A stretch of 10,490 nt of DNA from Sanchytrium tribonematis (Eukaryota > Sanchytriomycota > Sanchytriomycetes > Sanchytriales > Sanchytriaceae): assembly GCA_018985235.1 (NCBI GenBank), contig JADGIG010000295.1, forward strand, positions 1-10,490, in the 5' to 3' direction. The first letter of the stretch is position 1. Every line of letters begins with the position of its first letter. Made by a program: the position numbers and the translations under genes. Shown here one piece after another: positions 1 to 6,569 of the stretch. Below the pieces are notes generated by a model. It saw only the letters and a list, made by a program, of their open reading frames with translations. It was not told the DNA's origin and ran no database searches.

Positions 1-224
1 CACATGCAACAAGAAGCGAAAAAGATTGGATGCCTAAAATATTTAATGACGACCCAGAGACAATTGCAGTTGTGGGTATTAGAGGGGCCAAGTTTGTGTT
101 TACACCAGTGCAAGATCTCAAAGATGAAGTAGATCTTAAGGCTAGAAAAAGTGTTTCTAGCTGGTGGATGCAATACCGGCCACTTATAAAACAAATGTCA
201 AAATATGAGTATTTTGATGAGTAA
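1..224 (+). CDS. ATP-dependent 6-phosphofructokinase, C-terminal end (partial)
   Basis: The frame is open from the left edge (codon phase starts at base 3) to a TAA at 222-224, so this is the last ~74 codons of a gene that begins outside the window. The visible tail contains VVGIRG, FVFTPVQDLKDEVDL and SSWWMQYRPLIKQMSKYE. These match the end of the C-terminal half of eukaryotic PFK, where a GxR.G-like strand is followed by an [FV].PV..L..  helix, then WW and a basic helix. The family phosphorylates fructose-6-phosphate in the cytosol as the committed step of glycolysis. The internal ATG at 30 is not the start: homology and the open frame continue upstream of it. Only 18 nt separate the stop from the next gene's ATG on the same strand. 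An AGTAAA hexamer (220-225) overlaps the stop and may be its poly(A) signal. Catalytic residues lie upstream and cannot be checked. Confidence 0.92.
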   Translation, partial: HATRSEKDWMPKIFNDDPETIAVVGIRGAKFVFTPVQDLKDEVDLKARKSVSSWWMQYRPLIKQMSKYEYFDE

Positions 225-242
225 ATTCTTTGTTCTCACATT

Positions 243-1325
243 ATGTCTGATTTATCTAATTTAGATATTGAAGGCGCGCAAGAACTCAAATATTCTAATA
301 ACTTTAAAATTCAATCAGCTGGTCAGTGTATCCTTAAAAATATTATTGACTTGAAAATGAATACAGAAGTAAAACATTTGAAAGCTATTGCCGTGTTTCT
401 TGATGTATACAACCTAGCAGATTCTGTTAAAACTCAAGTTATAGACATCATTGATAAGTGCAGGGTGGCCACTTTTATTGGCCCGCCAAGTCTTGCGTCA
501 TATTTAAAATGTGAAATCAAACGATTGCTCTTAATTGGTTGTAGAAATGAATTCATGTACGATATTATCGAAGAACTGCCGATTCTGAAGTTATCTAATT
601 GCTCTCATGTTGCATTGTGTAAAGTAAGTGTGAAATTCGACCTCCTAGGATATATAATTGAAAGTGAAAATATCAAATCATTCGAATGCATTGATGTTCA
701 AATTTTAAATATCCCTATCACAGCAAATTTAAAAGTCAGTAAAACACAGCTTACTATTTTGAACACACAAACTGAAAATATTCGCTTTGAGTTTGAAACA
801 GCAATATTGCAAGAATTACGCACTGATCTATTAGAAATCTTCAGTTGTGTGAAAGGTCATCTAAAAAATTTAGTGACTTTGAATATTACTTTTAAATCCG
901 AGAATTGTCGCGTTTTCGCAAAATTATTAATGCTTTGTAAAAATCTTCAAAAACTTACAACTAAGATTTCAAATGGTAATTTAGAGCATTCTCAGATGGT
1001 TTTAAATTCATTGTGTGCCAACAGCATTGAGTGGATTGAAATTAGTCCCAGTTTCATCGCTACTGATATATTTCTTAGAAATTATAAAATGCTACAGCAT
1101 ATTGGCTGCATCTCTTTTCCTTTTCCACTAATTAAAAATATATCGCTGAAATCTTTGAGCCTTAACGAAATCAGCACGGACAATTTTCCAGAATTAATTG
1201 GTTTGATTAATTTTTACAACATTCGAGAAATTTATGTTGAAGGGGAGCCTAAAAATATAAAAGAATTTCAGAAAAGATTTGAACACCAATTAAAAACTCA
1301 AAATTGCAATATTACAGTTCAATAA
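243..1325 (+). CDS. Unrecognised 360-residue protein with degenerate leucine-rich repeats
   Basis: A single uninterrupted ORF starts at the first ATG after the PFK stop. I do not recognise a family. From about residue 207 to 335 the spacing of leucines, isoleucines and asparagines looks like diverged LRR units (for example LKNLVTLNITF, CKNLQKLTTKI, LKSLSLNEI, FYNIREIYVEG). The N-terminal third is helical-looking; residues 46-73 (LKAIAVFLDVYNLAD followed by a helix ending DKC) vaguely resemble the end of a BTB or F-box-like helical region, but this is weak. There is no signal peptide or membrane segment, so it is probably cytosolic or nuclear. Cysteines are scattered without a pattern. An AATAAA at 1321-1326 overlaps the stop codon. 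Codon use and AT content look like the neighbours, so it seems native. It could be an F-box/LRR adaptor or a lineage-specific LRR family member. Confidence 0.75.
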   Translation: MSDLSNLDIEGAQELKYSNNFKIQSAGQCILKNIIDLKMNTEVKHLKAIAVFLDVYNLADSVKTQVIDIIDKCRVATFIGPPSLASYLKCEIKRLLLIGCRNEFMYDIIEELPILKLSNCSHVALCKVSVKFDLLGYIIESENIKSFECIDVQILNIPITANLKVSKTQLTILNTQTENIRFEFETAILQELRTDLLEIFSCVKGHLKNLVTLNITFKSENCRVFAKLLMLCKNLQKLTTKISNGNLEHSQMVLNSLCANSIEWIEISPSFIATDIFLRNYKMLQHIGCISFPFPLIKNISLKSLSLNEISTDNFPELIGLINFYNIREIYVEGEPKNIKEFQKRFEHQLKTQNCNITVQ

Positions 1326-1329
1326 AAAA
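1324..1329 (-). terminator. RNA polymerase III terminator (T6)
   Basis: Read on the minus strand, this is a run of six T residues 10 nt past the tRNA 3' end, the standard Pol III stop. It overlaps the stop codon (1323-1325) of the convergent plus-strand gene and shares bases with that gene's AATAAA, so one A/T run serves two transcripts. Confidence 0.8.
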
Positions 1330-1339
1330 TTTGAAGAAA

Positions 1340-1421
1340 CACGCTCGCTGGGACTCGAACCCAGAATCCCTGGATTTCTCTTCATAGAAGTCCAGTGCCT
1401 TAGCCATTTGGCCACGAGCGC
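1340..1421 (-). tRNA. tRNA-Arg(UCU) with a 9-nt intron
   Basis: The minus strand folds as a class I tRNA. The acceptor is GCGCTCG/CGAGCGT (first pair G-U), with TG at 8-9, a D stem GCC/GGC and an anticodon stem CTGGA/TCCAG. The variable loop is 5 nt, the T stem is CTGGG/CCCAG with loop TTCGAGT, and the discriminator is G. The B box GGTTCGAGTCC is a perfect consensus. The anticodon loop has 16 nt. A 9-nt intron (TGAAGAGAA, positions 1376-1384) in the canonical site after position 37 leaves loop CTTCTAA with anticodon TCT at 1386-1388. Arg-UCU genes carry introns in many eukaryotes, and the anticodon arm closely matches typical Arg-UCU genes. With the intron removed the RNA is 73 nt; CCA is not encoded, as expected for a eukaryote. 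A short variable loop excludes serine or leucine. Confidence 0.97.
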
Positions 1422-1576
1422 CATGCATGTGTCTTGGATACATAAATATATTTACAAATTTGTTAATGACAAATCAATTTAAAGTTTTTCTAGATATTTA
1501 AACTAAAGGATATTTTGTATTGACTTTGAGGTAAGCTTCTTGTTTTTTCTCTCATTAATGAACCCCTTATAACGAG

Positions 1577-1738
1577 ATGCTTCAGAAACTATTCAAACAA
1601 AACTCGCTCTTTGTAGTGAGTATCATAGGTGGCGCTATATTACTCGAATCTTCAGGAAATAGCGCACTTGATTCTTTATTCGACTATAATAACAAAGGTA
1701 AATTGTGGAAAGATTTAGAGAAGACGTTGGAACGATAA
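1577..1738 (+). CDS. QCR9: Cytochrome bc1 complex subunit 9 (UQCR10/Qcr9-like), 53 aa
   Basis: This is a tiny ORF of 53 codons. Residues 4-12 (KLFKQNSLF) match the matrix-side start of Qcr9/UQCR10. Residues 13-24 form the single membrane helix (VVSIIGGAILLE), and the C terminus carries the family's hallmark NKGKLWKDLE. Family members are about 60-66 residues, so only a few N-terminal residues are missing. An in-frame TGA at 1559-1561 rules out a simple upstream extension. Qcr9 is an inner-membrane subunit that packs against cytochrome c1 and the Rieske protein in complex III, so its presence implies an aerobic respiratory chain. A GTAAGC lies about 40 nt before the ATG (1531), so a 5' intron is conceivable but not needed. 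Its 3' end faces the next gene across 13 nt, and an AATAAA at 1742-1747 follows the stop almost at once. Confidence 0.92.
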   Translation: MLQKLFKQNSLFVVSIIGGAILLESSGNSALDSLFDYNNKGKLWKDLEKTLER

Positions 1739-1741
1739 TTA

Positions 1742-1760
1742 AATAAAATCATCATTTATT
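1742..1760. terminator. Back-to-back poly(A) signals of two convergent genes
   Basis: AATAAA on the plus strand (1742-1747) serves QCR9. AATAAA on the minus strand (TTTATT at 1755-1760) forms the last two codons of the convergent gene. Cleavage normally falls 10-30 nt downstream, so each 3' end should lie inside the other gene's coding sequence and the two mRNAs should overlap antisense. Confidence 0.6.
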
Positions 1761-2606
1761 GTTGTATCCGTAGTCTGCTGTTCTAAATCGGGATGCACCA
1801 TATGGTGGATAACTTGGATTCATCTCTCGTCCATAATCATTTGATCCAATAGGTCTTGCTTCATGTCCGTAATTTGCTGAATTTTGCTGGGTTTCTGAAA
1901 TCTCGGGCGGTGGCGGGATATCATCACTAGGTGGAGAAGATATTGTATTGTCATCCTTGTAATTTGAATCTCTAATTTGGAATCCATTATCAGTGTCACC
2001 TGAGCTGTCATCTTTGTGGTATTGATTGTGGTGAGGGGCATCTTTAGAGTTTGAAAATGATAGGCCTTGGCTTGCATTATTTGTTTCTTCAAATTTAGAG
2101 TCGATCCAGGCGTGATTGGAACTATCTGCGTCAGTTTCTGGTTCCATATTCAAGTCATTTGATTTTTTTAACTTTGAGCTGTCAGAATTTTTGGACTTAT
2201 CATTGGAAAGATCTATTAGTTTTTCTTTCTCAAAATCTGCTGGAATTGGAATAGACTTACATTCAGAAAAAAACGCTGTCTTGTATCCGCTTTCGCTTTT
2301 AAAGTCCTGAGTTCCACAGTCATTCCCATCGACAACCCACTTTACTTTCTTAAATTTTCTGCATATTAATCCGGCTTTATCCGCCCCAACAATCTGATCG
2401 AAAAAAGTAAGAGTTCCCGCCTTTTCAGGACTTCCATCAATGGAAATTTGGCTGCCAGAAACAGTTTTAGTTTTGGTGCGTATGTGTTTTTGCGCGATAT
2501 CCAAAGAAAATTCTGTTTTGTTCACGGAAACTAAGTATCTTAGCAATCTTCCATCTGCAGTCAACTTGACATGATTATCACAGGCTTGGAGTAAAGTGAA
2601 AAACAT
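1752..2606 (-). CDS. Unrecognised secreted-type protein: Cys-containing N domain plus disordered Ser/Asp/Pro tail
   Basis: From the ATG at 2606 the ORF gives 284 residues. I do not recognise the family. Residues 1-8 (MFFTLLQA) look like the end of a signal peptide, followed by Cys9. Residues 10-118 look folded, with Cys82, Cys97 and Cys116 able to form disulfides and an NKT glycosylation site at 29. From about 125 the chain is low complexity, rich in Ser, Asp, Asn and Lys, with PPPPE near 231 and a Tyr/Pro/Gly end (NPSYPPYG). There is no second hydrophobic stretch, so it is more likely secreted than membrane-anchored. The frame stays open 18 codons upstream of the ATG and reads AIKRANIFLII, a good n- and h-region. 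The real start is therefore probably in an upstream exon, tentatively 2686-2730 joined over a 25-nt intron, giving 317 residues. The AATAAA is built into the last two codons. Confidence 0.72.
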   Translation of the reverse strand: MFFTLLQACDNHVKLTADGRLLRYLVSVNKTEFSLDIAQKHIRTKTKTVSGSQISIDGSPEKAGTLTFFDQIVGADKAGLICRKFKKVKWVVDGNDCGTQDFKSESGYKTAFFSECKSIPIPADFEKEKLIDLSNDKSKNSDSSKLKKSNDLNMEPETDADSSNHAWIDSKFEETNNASQGLSFSNSKDAPHHNQYHKDDSSGDTDNGFQIRDSNYKDDNTISSPPSDDIPPPPEISETQQNSANYGHEARPIGSNDYGREMNPSYPPYGASRFRTADYGYNNK

Positions 2607-2863
2607 TATAATTAGAAATATATTCGCTCTTTTTATAGCATAAAAGGTTAAACAAGAGCCCTAGTTTCAGGAAAATAGGACTCACAATATTGTAACATGA
2701 ACTCAATTTCCTTAGATTTACACATGTCATTTGTGGTCAGCACAAAAATCGCACATTAATTTGCAGCCCCGTTACCTCGTAAGTTTGGAATCGATTAATT
2801 ATATCAATTAAATTATCTAAAAGAATTAAAATCGGTCGAGATAGATTCTGTTGATTGGAGGTG
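2607..2863. promoter_or_regulatory. Divergent intergenic spacer, shared promoter region
   Basis: This is the longest stretch without a confident gene. It must hold the promoters of the minus-strand secreted-type gene and the plus-strand CBM48-like gene. It includes the candidate upstream exon (2686-2730) and an AT-rich run at 2795-2825. I see no clear TATA box, repeat or RNA gene. A short minus-strand ORF nearby (MCKSKEIEF.. ending ..ETRALV) reads protein-like but is only 25 codons, and I would not call it. Confidence 0.5.
2661..2685 (-). other. Candidate 25-nt spliceosomal intron (5' end of the secreted-type gene)
   Basis: On the minus strand this begins GTGAGTCC and ends GAAACTAG. Removing it joins an ATG at 2730 (15 codons, 2686-2730) in phase 0 to the open frame that runs through the signal-peptide-like stretch into the 284-residue ORF. 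The segment also removes the only in-frame stop (TAG). The size agrees with the secure 19-nt intron nearby. It is a model, not proof. Confidence 0.4.
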
Positions 2864-3342
2864 ATGATTGGCACGGGTTAATTTTGGTTGGTTTAAAAGA
2901 AGAAGCAACCGAATTGGAGCAAAACATTATGTTAATCACTTTCGATGGAAACAAATCTGACAAGGTTCAAATTCATGGTTCATTTAATGACTGGAAAGCA
3001 ATTGATATGTATTATAATGAAAAAATCGAGAAATTCGAGGCTTACATCCCTATTACTGAAACTATTATATTTAAGTTCACTAAAAATGGAGATTGGATGC
3101 TTGGAGATTACGAAATTGTCAAAGATGATAATGGAAATGAAAACCATCAAATAATTTTTAAAAATGTGAAAGAAATTTTGTTGCCACTTACTAATTCTCA
3201 AAGTGCTGCTATCACTAAAAAAGAAGAGACAATCAGCACTCAAAATGTAAAAGTTGATGAGAAAATGGAGACAAAAGTTGCTCCGAAGAAGATTTCTTTA
3301 CTTACTCGAGTAAAGACAAAGTTAAAAAAATTGACTCGCTAA
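2864..3342 (+). CDS. Small CBM48/AMPK-type glycogen-binding-domain protein
   Basis: The core (about residues 14-100) is an E-set/CBM48 fold: VQIHGSFNDWK, then a beta strand with FEAYIPI, then IFKFTKNGDWMLGDYE and a DDNGNENHQI turn. The GSFNDW and K(F)xxxGxW elements are hallmarks of AMPK-beta and fungal Mdg1/Crp1 domains. The tail is basic (KKISLLTRVKTKLKKLTR) and there is no C-terminal AMPK-beta interaction domain, so it is not a normal AMPK beta subunit. Binding to glycogen or another glucan, or to a partner protein, is inferred. Start choice: an in-frame TAG lies at 2842. The first in-frame ATG without splicing is 2929, giving 137 residues. An ATG at 2864 joins in phase across a candidate 23-nt intron (2877-2899), giving 151 residues and a new N terminus MIGTEEATELEQ. 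AATAAA follows at 3351-3356. It converges on the synaptojanin gene 25 nt away. Confidence 0.85.
2877..2899 (+). other. Candidate 23-nt intron in the CBM48-like gene
   Basis: It starts GTTAATTTTGG and ends TTTAAAAG. Removing it links 13 nt after the ATG at 2864 to the long frame at 2900 in the right phase. Without it the ATG at 2864 runs into TAA after five codons. Size and AT richness match the 19-nt intron in the neighbouring gene. The alternative is a start at 2929 with no intron. Confidence 0.45.
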
Positions 3343-3350
3343 TGCTTAAA

Positions 3351-3372
3351 AATAAATTATCTATTATTTATT
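3351..3372. terminator. Facing poly(A) signals of the CBM48-like and synaptojanin genes
   Basis: AATAAA at 3351-3356 (+) lies 8 nt after the CBM48-like stop. TTTATT at 3367-3372 is AATAAA on the minus strand and overlaps the synaptojanin TAA (3368-3370). Usual cleavage distances would put each 3' end inside the opposing gene. Confidence 0.6.
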
Positions 3373-6239
3373 CCATTCCGAGCCTATTAATTCTTTCCGA
3401 TATCGAAGAGGTTTTGGACGTGGATGGTTTAGGAGGTATTGGGGGAGGAATTTTCAGCTCTTCTCTAGAGGAATGATGAGACCTTACAGGTATTGGGGGA
3501 GCCGAGCCAGTGGTATCTTCATTGAGGTCAATCAACGGCATATCTTGTCGTTTGGGCAAAGGTGGCTTTTCGAAGGTAATGTTTGTAACGTTCAAATCAC
3601 TAACACCAGCTATTACTCTAGGTGGCAATTCAGGAGAGTCCATAATGTTCAAAGTTTTTCGAGTTCCGTCAGTGACACCCTTTTTCCCCTTAATTGTCAT
3701 GCTCATTCTTCTCTTGACACTATCTACTTGAATATCCGTGCTAATTTTATCTAGTTTTTGCTCACTGTAATGGAAATCAATCAAGTCGTTTTTGCCTTTC
3801 GCCACTTGCAAACATTGCTGCAATAACTCTTTTCTTTTCAAGTGGTCAATTAAAACCACTCTAGTTTTAAAAAGTGCATAAACTGGCTTATGATCACTAA
3901 CTTTCAAAGATGCGCTTGAATAGAGTTCACAACCCATGTCACCTTTAAATAATATACGATCTGTCCAGGCTGGTTTTCTCAATTTTTCGCTGGTATCGTA
4001 ATTGTCTGTCCCATTGTCAAATTTGTAGGTAGGATTAAATGATATTGGATGTTCGATATATTTATCAAAAGCTTGTCCGTTAGTCATTGCGGTTTGAAGC
4101 TATATAAATTTAAATTACTTGATCATATTGAAACAATAGAGGTAGATTGTTCTCCTTTATATGCTGGCGAATTTGTTCATTTGTATAGAAATCTATCCTG
4201 TAATTAAAATCTCCAAACCAAATTACATTACGAATATTCGAAAGTTTTTCATTATCAAACAACACATCGCTAATTGTTGCCACATCCTTAATTCTCTCAA
4301 GGAGTTGTTCTTGTCCAGCTGCCAGATGAGCAGTTATAAAAACAAAAGCAGTGTCATAAATATTTAACTTAACCAAAATTCCTCCTTTGTTTCCTGCCAT
4401 TCCACTGAACCCAGTTTTTTTAATTTTATAATCTACCTTAGAAACGGCATTTATATATTCATTTTTAATAAATATAAAAATAGCTGTACCCACGACTTGA
4501 ATACTTTTAACAAGGTGATAGTCTTGGAGAGTTGTTGCAAATTTAGATTCCCATACTTGCTTTTTTTCATAGTCTGTACTTATCACTTGATTTGGAGTAA
4601 GTTCCACAATCTCCTGTAATCCGATAACTACTATTGGTGCATTATTGAATTGTTTTAATAGGGGTGAAATATCTGCATAAGGAAGTTGCCCATTAACATT
4701 CCAAGTGCAAACATATACTTGCAACTCTTTAAAATTTGTAAAAGCCCGATCTTGTTCTCTTAGCATGGTGTAAGCAGTAGCTAGTAAATCGTTTTGGACC
4801 ATGATTTTAGAAGAGATCAGCCATTCAATAATATACTGCTTTTTAACATCTGTTAGTTTACTGTTGACATACCTATTAATGCTTTTAAATCCGTCGTCCA
4901 GAACCCCAGCCCAAGTCATTTTTCCATGCCGTGTAAAGCTGCTTTTGACAGCACCAGTTCCAGTATAAACAATACTTAGCACATCTCCATGGTTAGCAAA
5001 CAATTCGCTGAAAGACTGAAGTACGTGAGGCTGCAAGACCGCTTTTAGAATTGGGTAATCCTTTGCCATTAGCTCTAGAACTATTAAAAATATTTGATGA
5101 TGAACAACATTCGTTCGATCTAATACATCCAAACAATTAATTCGAATCATCCCCTGCTGCTGCTTTTCATGACTGCTATAGCTGATTTTTTGCAAATACG
5201 GCATTGCCAAATGTTTTAACAAATAAACATCCTGCGCTTGCTTCACCAGATTATGATAGTCAAAATGAACATAATTGATATCAGCTTCATAAAATTGTTT
5301 TTGCATTTCTAAGACCAATTGTTCGTACATATCACTAAGTTCGCCTTCCATGTTGTTGCTATCCAAAAGATTAAATAGAACAAGAAAATTTCCATGTTTT
5401 AACAAATGCTGAAAATGATTAGATATTGCATGCAGAGAGCTGCTTAAAGGCCTAGTTATAGATATTTTGCTGGGTGTTTGTTCCCAAAAAACAGGAACAC
5501 TTGCACGAAGGAGTTCAAAGGAAAACGATTTTTGATTAAGGGTCAGCTGCATTCTTGAGAAAACCTGATTGGCGCAGTATCCTTCGTCATCTAGTCCCCT
5601 CTTACTATATCTAGTCCCGGTTCTTTTAACACTAACCAAACTACAAATTGAAAGCTCAATCTGCTGATTAGAGGCCAATGAAGTATTTTGAAGAGGCACA
5701 ATAATTTTATCCACATATCCGAGAACTAGGAAAACTAGACATTGATGCGGTATATCGTACATATCAAGTATTTTCATGAATGGTTTAATAGATGAATGAT
5801 TCCAAATATATTGATTTTCGACATCAATTTTGTGGGTTCTATAGAAACTTTGTTCATTTAGATACAATTCAAGGTCATAGAGACCATGTTGTTGATCTAT
5901 GCTGGTGATTAAATGATCAATTGTGATCCAACTACTAGGTTTTTTTGGGATGTGAACAAATTGGATTTTTTCAATGCTATCATATTCAGAATTAATATTC
6001 ATCGTTTTACTCACTATACAAAGGTAGTAGGGTGTCATATTAATTTGATTTGGAACTTCTTTATCTTCAAATATTCCGACAATTCCATCAATTTGTAACT
6101 TTTTCGAGTTTGATATACTGACATCAACTTTAATAAAATTTATATGCTGGCCGTTGTAAAATATGGCAAAGTGGATCTTTTTACCGTTTATTTCAACCTC
6201 TAAAACCAAAGTGAACTGATCGTCAGCATATAAAAACAT
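3368..6239 (-). CDS. Synaptojanin-type polyphosphoinositide phosphatase (SAC + inositol 5-phosphatase), two exons
   Basis: Exon 1 is 4119-6239 (707 codons) and exon 2 is 3368-4099, giving 950 residues. The SAC domain (about 40-480) has the GTR..KRG.DDEG.CAN signature near 208-224 and the complete active site CLDVLDRT (CX5R, C369-R375), so it should be active on PI3P, PI4P and PI(3,5)P2. The 5-phosphatase domain (about 505-790) shows WNVNG (513-517), LQE (541-543), GNKGG (616-620), TAH (636-638), FGDFNYR (675-681), KPAWTDRI (749-756) and SDHKPV (775-780): every key motif. It should turn PI(4,5)P2 into PI4P at the plasma membrane and on endocytic sites. The tail from about 860 is proline-rich with SH3 class II ligands (PPLPKR, APPIPVR, PPPIPPKP), as in Inp52/53 and animal synaptojanin, implying recruitment by SH3 endocytic proteins. 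The start is the first ATG; the plus-strand ATG at 6257 is only 17 nt away. Confidence 0.97.
4100..4118 (-). other. 19-nt spliceosomal intron in the synaptojanin gene
   Basis: On the minus strand the intron is GTAATTTAAATTTATATAG, phase 0, between Gln707 (..LLFQYDQ) and Leu708 (LQTAMTNGQAF..). It holds an in-frame TAA, so retention would cut the protein before KPAWTDRI and SDHKPV and destroy the 5-phosphatase. Joining the exons restores the family pattern DQL...M..G.AF......I.F.PTYK without gap or extra residues, so both borders are firmly fixed by homology. Confidence 0.93.
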
Positions 6240-6256
6240 TGATCGTAAAACAAGTA

Positions 6257-6447
6257 ATGTTTCAATTTATTTCTTGTCCAAATCTTCGAAGATAAACTTA
6301 TTTCGAAGATATTATTTTGATTCAACTAGAGAAATACCACTTGCTCCAGGCTTACATTTGCAGAATGTTGCCGAAATGTTCAATTTCGACAATATTCAAT
6401 GCATAACAGAATTGGATTTAAGTGGATTGTGGTCCATACTTCATTGA
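6257..6447 (+). CDS. Small ORF interrupted by a 17-nt repeat-flanked segment; possible mitochondrial protein
   Basis: The ATG at 6257 gives MFQFISCPNLRR and then TAA. A different frame, open from before this point to TGA at 6445-6447, reads RRYYFDSTREIPLAPG, then HLQNVAEMFNFDN and ITELDLSGLWSILH, which looks like real coding sequence but has no early ATG. The two frames are joined exactly if 17 nt are skipped between the two copies of TTCGAAGATA (6285-6294 and 6302-6311), giving a 57-residue product. The basic, aromatic, acid-free N terminus ending RRYY/FDS resembles a mitochondrial presequence. I do not recognise the protein. No GT-AG pair lies at the needed positions, so a normal intron does not explain it. 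Alternatives are an assembly or sequencing duplication, a pseudogene, frameshifting, or chance. The start is 17 nt from the divergent synaptojanin ATG. Confidence 0.35.
6285..6311 (+). repeat. Direct repeat TTCGAAGATA, two copies 17 nt apart
   Basis: The copies are at 6285-6294 and 6302-6311, separated by 7 nt (AACTTAT). The repeat sits in the 5' end of the small ORF at 6257 and is the point where its reading frame is lost. The 17-nt period shifts frame by two, so collapsing the repeat would restore one continuous frame. Confidence 0.85.
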
Positions 6448-6569
6448 ATTTTACTGCACACATTGTCACTCATTCATTTGCCACTAAATTTACCTTGTAC
6501 CACTAATGATAATACCCGTCTGTGATTGGTCTACGAGGATATTTATCTGAAAAAGTTGACCCGTGTGAC

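Noticed and set aside
1340-1421. tRNA-Ser or tRNA-Leu, suggested by the extra length
   Set aside because: The extra nucleotides are in the anticodon loop (9-nt intron), and the variable loop is only 5 nt with anticodon UCU.
1820-2092. 90-codon minus-strand ORF overlapping the secreted-type gene
   Set aside because: It is a +1-frame shadow of the low-complexity tail, rich in Met, Thr and Gln only because of the underlying repeats in base composition.
2666-2740. Minus-strand 25-codon ORF MCKSKEIEF.. resembling a small Cys-pair mitochondrial protein
   Set aside because: It is too short, has only two cysteines without a CX9C pattern, and overlaps the better-supported candidate exon and intron.
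2851-2863. TTG start for the CBM48-like gene (and GTG at 6522, TTG at 6903 for its neighbours)
   Set aside because: These are bacterial-style starts; this is a nuclear eukaryotic gene set, so ATG starts or upstream exons were used instead.
3473-3754. Plus-strand ORFs of 93 and 73 codons opposite the synaptojanin tail
   Set aside because: They are antisense to the proline-rich region and 3' exon of a well-supported gene, with no recognisable domain.
3368-4087. A separate 239-residue phosphatase gene starting at ATG 4087
   Set aside because: It lacks the first half of the 5-phosphatase domain, which ends exactly at the 19-nt intron; it is exon 2 of the same gene.
6276-6349. A 74-nt GT-AG intron to explain the broken frame at 6257-6447
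   Set aside because: The phase works, but it is much longer than the other introns here and would remove the protein-like RRYYFDSTREIPLAP stretch.
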